From Bacteroidota bacterium (lineage in GTDB: Bacteria > Bacteroidota > Bacteroidia > B-17B0 > B-17BO), in the NCBI GenBank assembly GCA_947462425.1, contig CANHPI010000102.1, positions 1-8,314 of the forward strand: a DNA stretch of 8,314 nt. Reading direction: 5' to 3'. The position numbers were made by a program, and so were the translations under genes. The notes beneath the pieces were generated by a model that worked only from the letters and a program-made list of their open reading frames with translations, was not told the origin of the DNA and ran no database searches. This document shows positions 1-7,300 of the stretch, piece after piece (within the stretch, counting starts at the first letter, position 1; each line of letters starts with the position of its first letter).

Positions 1-1263
1 ATGAGTATTAATAGTTCAACTATAGGTGGATTATCGTTAGGAACTTATACTGTTAACGTTACTGATTTTAAAAACTGTACAACAATCACAACTATAAATG
101 TTTCGCAACCAACTCAATCTCTTTCAGCCACAGCCAATAGCGTTCCTACAAGTTGCTTTGGAGGATCAGATGGAACTGCAACGGTCAGTCCGGTTGGAGG
201 TAATGCTGGATATTCATACCAATGGAGTCCGTTTGGCGGTAGCGGACAAACTGCAAATTCATTAACGCCCGGTACATATGTAGTTACTGTAAGCGATGCT
301 AATAATTGTCAAACAAATGTTTCTGTAATAATATCTGCCCCAACAATAGTAACAGCAAGCTTAACAATTATTAATCCTGCATGTAATGTTGCTAACGGTT
401 CGATAGTATCGCAAATTTCGGGTGGCATTGGTCCTTATACATATTCATGGAGTCCAGGAAACTTAAATACATCTTCTATTAATGGCTTATTACCAAACAC
501 CTATACTTTATTGGTAGCAGATTCTTATAATTGTATAAAAACATTAACAACCACTTTAGTAAATATTCCTGGTCCTACTCTGTCAATAAACGCAACTTTA
601 AACGATTCTTGTTTTGGTGGAAGTAATGGAATGACTTCTATTAATATAAGTCAAGGAACTTTACCTTACACTATTAACTGGTTACCATTTGGAGGAAATT
701 CAATAACAGCCTCACAACTTACTGCGGGTATTTATACAGCAAGTGTTATCGATGGAAGAGGCTGCTTAAGTTCAATTACCTCAACAATTACAGAACCTTC
801 ACCTGTTGCAATTTCTATTAATACAATAGTAAATGTTTCATGTTTTAATGGTAATAATGGATCTATAAGTGTAACTGCTAACGGTGGTACTCCTAATTAT
901 ATATATTCTTGGTCACCGGCAGGAAATAGTTCAATAATTAATAATTTACCTGTTGGTGCATATACTGTAAATGTAAAAGACTCACATTTTTGTTCGTCTA
1001 CAATTTCAATGAATGTATCACAGCCGACAATTTTAACCTCAACTATAAGTAGCATTATAAATCCATTATGTTTTAATGGAACAGGAAGTTCTTCCGTTAC
1101 GGCTAGCGGAGGAACATTGCCATACACATATACATGGACAACTAACCCAACGCAAAATGGAAATACTGCAATAAATATTGGTAGTGGAACTTATACTGTT
1201 TTTGTTTCTGATGCAAATCAATGTAGCAATTCAAATTCTGTAACACTAAACCAACCGATTCAA
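1..1263 (+). repeat. SprB-type tandem protein repeats, period 76-77 residues
   Basis: One C-terminal half repeat and five complete SprB repeats are encoded head to tail. The first Cys of each full repeat lies at residues 52, 128, 204, 281 and 357, a step of 76 or 77. The second Cys lies at 103, 178, 255, 331 and 408, always 50-51 residues after the first. The half repeat at the window start contributes only a second-type Cys at residue 26, exactly one period before 103. At DNA level the copies are strongly diverged, with only short identities such as GGAACTTATACTGTT at 40-54 and 1186-1200. The array is therefore old or under diversifying change rather than freshly amplified. Paired Cys suggest one disulfide per repeat (inference). 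Confidence 0.88.
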
Positions 1264-2553
1264 ATAATAACTAATGCCGGATTAAATGACACAATTTGTT
1301 TAAACCAATCTGGTGCATTAAGCGCATCAGCTGCTGGCGGAACAGGTGGATATTATTATGCATGGCAACCTTTTGGAGTCATTAATTCAGGTACACTCAC
1401 AATAAACCCTGCAACAGTAACTACAAATTATACTGTAGTTGCTTTTGATCAAAATGGATGTGCTGGTATTCCTGATACGGTAAAAGCTGTTGTTTATAAT
1501 TTAACAAATGCTAATATTCAAGCCATTGGTTATACTCCCATTTGCTTGGGACAAGGAACAACAATTTATGCTAATACTACAGGAAACACCGGGCCATTAA
1601 CATATATATGGAATAATGGATTAGGAAATGGTCCGGGTGTATTTGTAATAATTCCAACCCAACCAACAACATATATTGTAACAGTTACGAATGCCTGCGG
1701 AACTTCGGTGACAGATTCTGTTCAAATTTTATTTAATCCACCTCCTAAATTAGCTGTTACATCGAGCGGATCTATATCTTGTATTCCAACTTCAATTAAT
1801 TTTATTGATAATTCTATTACAGGAAATATAAATGATCCTATTACAAATTGGAATTGGAATTTTGGAGATGGAAATGCATCATCCAGCCCAAATCCAAGTC
1901 ATACATATACAACTGCAGGAACTTATTCAGTTACCCTTACTGTAACTACAAATGGAGGTTGCACAAATAATAATTCATCTACACCAATAATTGTTGGTGC
2001 ATATCCCTATCCTATTGCCTCATTTAGTGTAAACTCCACAACTTTTAATTTACCTTATGATGTTTTAATTTGTACAAATCAATCTAATGGAGCTGTCTCT
2101 TATAATTGGAATTTTGGAGATGGTACTACTTCAATGCTATTAAATCCAAATCATACCTATTCCTCCGTAGGATTTTATGAAATACAATTAATTGCAATAT
2201 CTCAATATGGATGTTCTGACACTACCAGTATTAAAATTGTAACTGATGCAGATGTTGTTTTTCCGAATGCTTTTACTCCTAATCCAGATGGTCCATCGGG
2301 AGGTTATTATATTCCAGGCAATTTAGATAATGATATTTTTTTTCCTTATACATCGGGTGTTATAGATTATAAATTTCAAATATTTAATAGATGGGGTGAA
2401 TTAATTTTTGAAACTGAAAACATTAAACAAGGTTGGGATGGATATTATAGAGATAAATTATGTCAGCTTGGCGTATATGTATGGAAAGCGTATGTAAAAC
2501 TGAATAACGGAAAAATATTTAATAAAACAGGTGATGTTACACTGCTTAGGTAA
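1..2553 (+). CDS. SprB-repeat/PKD surface adhesin with type B T9SS sorting domain (5'-partial)
   Basis: This is the C-terminal 850 residues of a large cell-surface protein predicted to cross the outer membrane through the type IX secretion system. From residue 1 come half a SprB repeat, then five full repeats (about 40-421), recognisable by the C-F-x-G-x-x-G start, GG-x-x-PY-x-Y-x-W core, L-x-x-G-x-Y-x-V-x-V-x-D and closing Cys. Two Ig-like domains (about 422-500 and 501-580) each carry a Cys pair. Two PKD domains (about 583-664 and 668-748) each carry W-N-F-G-D-G. A type B C-terminal domain spans 752-850. The ATG at base 1 is not a credible start: there is no signal peptide and the frame opens in mid-repeat, so the gene begins upstream. 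The adjacent porP/sprF-like gene fits a cargo/accessory operon. The role is inferred to be adhesion or gliding, as for SprB; the ligand is unknown. An extracellular structural protein other than an adhesin is possible. Confidence 0.9.
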   Translation: MSINSSTIGGLSLGTYTVNVTDFKNCTTITTINVSQPTQSLSATANSVPTSCFGGSDGTATVSPVGGNAGYSYQWSPFGGSGQTANSLTPGTYVVTVSDANNCQTNVSVIISAPTIVTASLTIINPACNVANGSIVSQISGGIGPYTYSWSPGNLNTSSINGLLPNTYTLLVADSYNCIKTLTTTLVNIPGPTLSINATLNDSCFGGSNGMTSINISQGTLPYTINWLPFGGNSITASQLTAGIYTASVIDGRGCLSSITSTITEPSPVAISINTIVNVSCFNGNNGSISVTANGGTPNYIYSWSPAGNSSIINNLPVGAYTVNVKDSHFCSSTISMNVSQPTILTSTISSIINPLCFNGTGSSSVTASGGTLPYTYTWTTNPTQNGNTAINIGSGTYTVFVSDANQCSNSNSVTLNQPIQIITNAGLNDTICLNQSGALSASAAGGTGGYYYAWQPFGVINSGTLTINPATVTTNYTVVAFDQNGCAGIPDTVKAVVYNLTNANIQAIGYTPICLGQGTTIYANTTGNTGPLTYIWNNGLGNGPGVFVIIPTQPTTYIVTVTNACGTSVTDSVQILFNPPPKLAVTSSGSISCIPTSINFIDNSITGNINDPITNWNWNFGDGNASSSPNPSHTYTTAGTYSVTLTVTTNGGCTNNNSSTPIIVGAYPYPIASFSVNSTTFNLPYDVLICTNQSNGAVSYNWNFGDGTTSMLLNPNHTYSSVGFYEIQLIAISQYGCSDTTSIKIVTDADVVFPNAFTPNPDGPSGGYYIPGNLDNDIFFPYTSGVIDYKFQIFNRWGELIFETENIKQGWDGYYRDKLCQLGVYVWKAYVKLNNGKIFNKTGDVTLLR
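1747..2244 (+). other. Tandem PKD domains within the adhesin
   Basis: Two PKD-type beta-sandwich modules occupy about residues 583-664 and 668-748. Each has the family signature: W-N-F-G-D-G (FGDG at 621-624 and 705-708), then N-P-x-H-T-Y about 10-12 residues later, then a G-x-Y/F-x-V/I-x-L strand and a closing G-C. They act as rigid extracellular spacers in many Bacteroidota surface proteins. Here they sit between the Ig-like domains and the sorting domain. The motif-encoding DNA of the two modules shares an exact 20-bp stretch. Confidence 0.82.
2254..2550 (+). other. Type B T9SS C-terminal sorting domain
   Basis: Residues 752-850 form the conserved gliding-motility-associated C-terminal domain. 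It has V-F-P-N-A-F-T-P-N (753-761), a longer middle segment with P-D-G-P-S-G-G and D-N-D-I-F-F-P, I-F-N-R-W-G-E (794-800), G-W-D-G-Y-Y (811-816), and the final strand Y-V-W-K then G-D-V-T-L-L-R at the terminus. This domain directs export through SprA. In the family, type B substrates such as SprB depend on SprF-like partners encoded nearby. The longer 'NPxGPSGG...FFPYT' form differs from the short 'NGDGxND' form but is, as far as I recall, a common subtype in PKD-rich Bacteroidota proteins. Confidence 0.9.
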
Positions 2554-2561
2554 CAAAGAAA

Positions 2562-3572
2562 GTGATAAGTTTATTTAAAATAATAATATTAATTTTTGTA
2601 CTTCAAGCAAGATTTGTTTTTGGACAGGATGCGCACTTTACTCAATTTTTCGCAGCTCCGTTATACTTAAACCCTGCTTTTACCGGAGCCAATGTTTGTT
2701 CTAGAGTTACAACTTTATATAGAAATCAATGGCCAAGTATTAATAAAACCTATCAATCATATTTATTGTCAGCAGACCATTATATTTCAACGCAACATTT
2801 AGGAATAGGGATGCAATTAGGCGTAGATGAAGCTGGTACGGGCGGATTAAGAACAACTATTATCAATCCATCCTTTGCATACGAAACAAATATTAACAAA
2901 ACCATAGCTTTTAGATTTGGAGTACAACCAGGGGTAACAATAAAAAGTATTCAATTTGATAAATTAATTTTTGGAGATCAATTAGCAAGAGGAGGAAATA
3001 CTGGAGCCAATTCAATTGCTAGCGTTGAAAATCCAACACAAAGCAGGGCTTTTTTCGATATTGGAGCTGGTGGATTAATTTATACATCAAAATTTTGGTT
3101 AGGAACATCTTTATTTCATATTAATAAACCTAACGAATCTTTATATGGTAACGATGATGTTAAGTTGCCAATAAAATATAGCTTACACGGCGGCACCAAA
3201 CTTTATTTAGATGATGAAAAAGATCCTGATTTAAAAAAATCAATGTCAATAGTTATGAATTACAGAGGTCAGGGAAAATTTGATCAATTAGACGTTGGTA
3301 TATATTTTTCTAAATATGGTGTAAATTTAGGATTTTGGTATAGAGGTATTCCCGGATTAAAAGCTTATAAAAAAGGATATAGTAATAATGATGCAATTGC
3401 AATTATACTCGGATTTCAAAAAAAACGATTAAGGATTGGTTATAGTTATGATATTACTATTTCTAAATTAGCTAGCTTAACAAAGGGAGCAAATGAAATA
3501 ACTCTTTCCTATGAATTATGTAAGCCTAAGAAAAAAACAAAACGAGTGCTTATAGCGTGTCCAAAATTTTAA
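2562..3572 (+). CDS. PorP/SprF family type IX secretion protein
   Basis: This 336-residue outer-membrane-associated T9SS accessory protein would assist secretion or surface attachment of the adhesin encoded just upstream. A hydrophobic signal peptide spans residues 1-21, with likely cleavage before Q22-D23. It is followed by the family hallmark H-F-T-Q-F-F (25-30), P-L-Y-L-N-P-A-F-T-G (33-42) and Y-R-N-Q-W-P (53-58). The body is rich in alternating aromatic/glycine beta-strand segments, and the chain ends in C-P-K-F, as I recall from other family members. GTG at 2562 is the only usual start available: an in-frame TAG lies at 2547-2549 and no ATG, GTG or TTG lies between the GTG and the signal-peptide end. 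No Shine-Dalgarno is seen, only an A-rich leader, which is normal in this phylum. The 8-nt gap to the adhesin stop indicates co-transcription. Which subtype (PorP or SprF) cannot be settled from sequence alone, so no symbol is given. Confidence 0.93.
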   Translation: MISLFKIIILIFVLQARFVFGQDAHFTQFFAAPLYLNPAFTGANVCSRVTTLYRNQWPSINKTYQSYLLSADHYISTQHLGIGMQLGVDEAGTGGLRTTIINPSFAYETNINKTIAFRFGVQPGVTIKSIQFDKLIFGDQLARGGNTGANSIASVENPTQSRAFFDIGAGGLIYTSKFWLGTSLFHINKPNESLYGNDDVKLPIKYSLHGGTKLYLDDEKDPDLKKSMSIVMNYRGQGKFDQLDVGIYFSKYGVNLGFWYRGIPGLKAYKKGYSNNDAIAIILGFQKKRLRIGYSYDITISKLASLTKGANEITLSYELCKPKKKTKRVLIACPKF

Positions 3573-3598
3573 TAGTAAATATATAATTTAATATAATT

Positions 3599-4117
3599 CT
3601 ACCTCAGCATTTCCCACAAAACAATACCCATACTCACAGAAACATTAAAAGAGTGTTTTGTGCCAAATTGAGGAATTTCGATACAAGCATCACTTTGATT
3701 TATGATTTCCTGGTCTACGCCATAAACTTCATTTCCAAAAACTAAAGCAAGAGGTTGTGTTGACTTTTTAAACTGGTTAAGTAGTATTGAATTTTTAGCT
3801 TGTTCAATTGAAGCTATAAAATAGTTTTTAGATTTTAAGCAGTCAAATGCTTCCTGAGTTGTTTTAAAATATTTCCAAGTTACCGTTTCAGTTGCTCCTA
3901 ATGCCGTTTTTTCGATTTCGGGTTTTGGAGGAGTTCCGGTTACTCCACATAAATAAATAGCTTCTATTAAAAATGCATCTGCTGTTCTAAATGCAGAGCC
4001 AACGTTATTTAAACTTCTAATATTATCTAATACAAGAATTATTTTATTTTTTTCGGAAGCTTTAAATTCATCTGAACTTAAACGTCCTAAATCATTCATA
4101 CTGAGTTTTTCATTCAT
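3599..4117 (-). CDS. TrmH/SpoU-family RNA 2'-O-methyltransferase
   Basis: This 172-residue SPOUT-class methyltransferase would transfer a methyl group from S-adenosylmethionine to a ribose 2'-OH of tRNA or rRNA. All three SpoU motifs are visible. Motif 1 is D-N-I-R-S-L-N-N-V-G-S-A-F-R-T-A (31-46), with the conserved Asn38 and Arg44. Motif 2 is V-F-G-N-E-V-Y-G-V (126-134). Motif 3 is I-P-Q-F-G-T-K-H-S-F-N-V-S-V-S-M-G (148-164), which forms the knotted cofactor site. It is nearly a bare catalytic domain, without a substantial N-terminal RNA-binding extension. The first ATG is preferred because the short lead-in with L-G-R-L-S-x-x-E-F-K resembles Bacteroidota homologues; Met7 is the alternative. 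The RNA target (for example tRNA G18) cannot be assigned. It lies downstream of sprA on the same strand, 243 bp away, and converges with the porP-like gene. It may have its own promoter. Confidence 0.9.
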   Translation of the reverse strand: MNEKLSMNDLGRLSSDEFKASEKNKIILVLDNIRSLNNVGSAFRTADAFLIEAIYLCGVTGTPPKPEIEKTALGATETVTWKYFKTTQEAFDCLKSKNYFIASIEQAKNSILLNQFKKSTQPLALVFGNEVYGVDQEIINQSDACIEIPQFGTKHSFNVSVSMGIVLWEMLR

Positions 4118-4143
4118 ACGTTTTATTTTTTCAACTACCCAAT

Positions 4144-4172
4144 CAAATATAATATTTTTTCAACCACATAAA
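4144..4172 (-). promoter_or_regulatory. Candidate Bacteroidota-type promoter for the methyltransferase gene
   Basis: On the minus strand, TATATTTG (4151 down to 4144) matches the Bacteroidota -7 consensus TAnnTTTG. It is preceded by 17 bp and a TTTA (4172-4169) that could serve as a weak -33 element (consensus TTTG/TTG). Transcription would begin near 4138-4140, about 20 nt before the ATG at 4117. The -33 element falls inside the left arm of the intergenic inverted repeat. The region is AT-rich, so a chance match is possible. Confidence 0.4.
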
Positions 4173-4299
4173 CACATAGTTTTTTAGGAAATAAAAGTTG
4201 ATGATAGAAGCTTGCAGTTGAAGATAGTGTGTATGTTTAAAAAATTGTTCTATCTTATTCTTTTCCTGTTAAAGTGATACTATCTCCCTATGTGTGGTT
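4162..4299. repeat. Nested imperfect inverted repeat in the sprA-methyltransferase gap
   Basis: Three pairs of complementary arms occur in correctly nested order. The outer arm AACCACATAAACACATAG (4162-4179) pairs with CTATGTGTGGTT (4288-4299); the match is complete once ATAAAC (4168-4173) is looped out. The middle arm AGGAAA (4186-4191) pairs with TTTCCT (4262-4267). The inner arm GATAGAA (4203-4209) pairs with TTCTATC (4248-4254). No reading frame is evident inside. The AACCACAT...ACATAG termini resemble intergenic palindromes I recall from other Bacteroidota genomes, so this may be a decayed member of a dispersed non-coding repeat family. There is no U-run after either arm, so it does not look like a standard terminator. 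Confidence 0.55.
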
Positions 4300-4360
4300 T
4301 AACAAACTAACATGAATAACCATGATGAATTAATAAACTCTAAATCTCTGTACATGAAAT

Positions 4361-7300
4361 TTACTGTAGATTAAATCTCAAACTAAATCCTGCATTAGTA
4401 TTAGCTGTTGGAAACGAATTGGATGTTTGAGGAGTTGTTCTAATCCAATCATAAAAAAATCTTAAGTTAATGGCTTGCGTTAATTGATAATCAAGTGCTG
4501 TTTTAAGCGAGATAATATTTTGTCCTCCGGTTGGAGTGCTAATTTCATCAACAATTCTTCTAATGACTGTTAAATTTTTTCTGTAAGATAAATCCATTTT
4601 AAAATTCAAATCACTTTTAATAGGCTGTCCTTTTATTTTAATAGCTTTAATAACCAAATTAGGAAAACGGTATCCAACACCAATAACATATTCTTGTCCC
4701 TTTGTTTCAATAATTTGTGGACCTGTAATATTTAAATTAACCGTTTTATCTTTCTTAATTTCAAAGTTGGCTAATAATCCCGGTTTCTTAAATTTGAAGT
4801 CAAACTTTATTAACGGGCTAAACTGTTCAGAAATGGTTGCTCCTTGAATAGTGTATTTAGGATTAAAATTGGCAGATTGCTGCACACCGCCAAATACAGA
4901 GTTTTGAACCGGAACTCTTGATTCTGAATAACCATCATTATCATTATCCACAAACAATAAGTTATTAGCATAACCACCTATTGAATAGGTCGATCTATAA
5001 GAATGACGAAGCGTAACTGACTGAAATATTTTTTTCATAAATTTTAGTTTACCTAAACCGTCCCAACTTGCAGTCCAGTTTGGTAAAGGTATTTGTTTAA
5101 ACATTTTGTCAGTTCCTACTCCTTTTATTTTTCTACCTGTATAGGCTTCATGAAATGCTCCTAATAAAACATCTTGTTGTGTTGTAGTATAACCGTCATA
5201 ATACTGTCCTCCTCTACCATCAGATAATAAGTCATTAATACCTGTACTATTTGCTAATGCGAGCTCCCTTGCTACATCCTGTCGGATTGCTAAAAATTCA
5301 TCAAATAATACCGATGTTCCATCTTTAATATTTCCTTTATCTTTAAATGATTTTCCTAAAGTAAATACACTTAAACTAAAGTTACCTGTGTTATTAGGAG
5401 TTTCAAATAAGTATCCACGATTGCCGTTATCTGTTTGACTTGAATCGTACCTTACAAACATCGATTCATTATTACCATAGGTTTTTGTTCCATTTAATTC
5501 AATTTTTAAACTACCGTGTGGTTCAATATTAGCTCTATAGGTGTAATTTTTAGTTGTAGTGGTTGTATATGGCAAACTTTGATTTGAATTTTTAACTAAC
5601 CAATCATTTTCAATACTTTTTCTTAAAATACTATCATTTGAACCGCTAGTAAATCCAAATCCTGGCGCCATATTTTTACTTTGATCCATCCCTAAATATT
5701 GAGAACTAGGAAAAAAGCCCGGTAAACCTGTGCCTTTTGTATTTTGGTAGGAAAACGACACTTGTTTAATCATCATAATTCCTCTGGCTAAAAATTCACC
5801 AATATCTTTAAAGCTATTATCCGCTTTAACCTTTGATGAATCTTTTGGAATATTTATAGCAACTTTACTTTTATCTCCTGCTTTTGGTTTTCCTCCGCCG
5901 GTATTTATTTTTCTAAAATAAGGAATCTTGTTATAAAAAGTCATCATATTTAAAGTTCCATTCAATGATTTTGTATTTGTATTTTGAATGGTATTTCCAA
6001 TTTCTTCTTGAGCAAAAGGCCTTCTGGTCCAAGTATAAGAAGTACTGTACCGAGCTGTTGAATTAATGAAATCAAAGATTGGAATTTTATTTATAGGAAT
6101 TTGATAATTGATGTTTGCCTGATGTCTATAAGCAACTGTTGTTCCTAACCCAATTAAATTTTGTTTAACGGTGTCTTTTTCCTCTTTAGTATCAATTTCA
6201 CCTCGTGGTTCTAATATACGTCCGTCGTTATTTGCAGTAAAATCAAATTTTAAATTTTTGGTAAAATTCCATTGCATATCATATGAACGAGTTATATTAA
6301 ATGTTTTATTAAACTGTGCCTGTGTTAAATTATCAGAGCTACCAGAATAAAAGCTAGTTATATCCCTATTTAATAACTCACTATAACTTCTGTTAACATC
6401 CATATTAAATCCTAATCGGCTTGGCAGTGGTGTTAAATTAAAATCTTTAACTAAAGCCATCCATTTATTATTTAATATTTTAGATTTTGTTTTCTTTAAA
6501 GGAGTCCATGCTTTAGCTGTAATAGCATAATTATAAGATAATGCTCCTCTATATGTTTTGATAATACTTTTTTCAATATTCACATTTCGTCTAGTAATTT
6601 CGTTATAGGCATAAGTTACCGAAAAGTTAGACACATCCCAAGGCATTGGTTTAGAGCCTTCTTTTTTAAATCCGTCAATTCTAACATTCGAAAAATTGTA
6701 TCCTTTTCTAACGGTAACGTCTTGTGCGTTATTTTTTATTTGTTTTTGTAATTCTTTATCAATATTGGGATTATCAATTTTTATATCCGGATCATATGGA
6801 CTAAACTGTGGTGTTATTTTTGTTTGACCATATGCATAATAAACGGGTAAGTTAACTTTCCATTTTACTGGAAAAAATTTACCTATTTGAAATGTTGATG
6901 TTGCATCCCATTGAAAATTTGTTTCTCTGCTTCTCTCACTAATTTTCTTTTCAATACTTCCAAAAAAGGGCTTACTATAGGTTGCTGCTAAAGATACCTG
7001 GCCTAAATCGGCTAATTTTGCCTGAACACTGCCTGTGGTAGCCCAACCTCCTTTATTTACAAAATCGGTTAAGCGTAATTCGTTTACCCAAACCTCTACA
7101 CATTTAGGTAAATTTCCATTATCCTTTGGATTTCGAATACCAATCATCATATTTTTAATGCTTGCCAAATTTGGATTTCCAACCACTGTAATAAAATTAT
7201 TTCCGTCTGACTGTGTGAAAGGTTTTTGCATAGCTAGCAAATCAATACCGGATTCGGAATTTCGGCTAATCTTTACTGATGTAATTTTTTCAAAATCTAA

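Noticed and set aside
897..1127. 76-codon open frame on the minus strand inside the adhesin
   Set aside because: It lies wholly opposite well-recognised SprB repeats, its translation resembles no family I know, and low stop density opposite repetitive Thr/Ser/Asn coding explains it.
1..1263. The tandem repeats as a CRISPR array or DNA minisatellite
   Set aside because: The periodicity is at protein level with a 228-231 nt unit and diverged DNA, in one open frame matching the SprB repeat family.
3576..3590. TAAAT-ATATA-ATTTA symmetry as a bidirectional terminator
   Set aside because: The stem is only 5 bp, all A/T, and such symmetry is expected by chance in this composition.
4162..4299. The inverted repeat as an insertion sequence or intrinsic terminator
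   Set aside because: There is no transposase frame, no clear flanking target duplication was seen, and neither arm is followed by a T-run on the relevant strand.
4118..4360. A small gene or RNA gene in the 243-bp gap
   Set aside because: No frame of meaningful length with a plausible start was found, and no tRNA-like cloverleaf or known RNA motif is visible.
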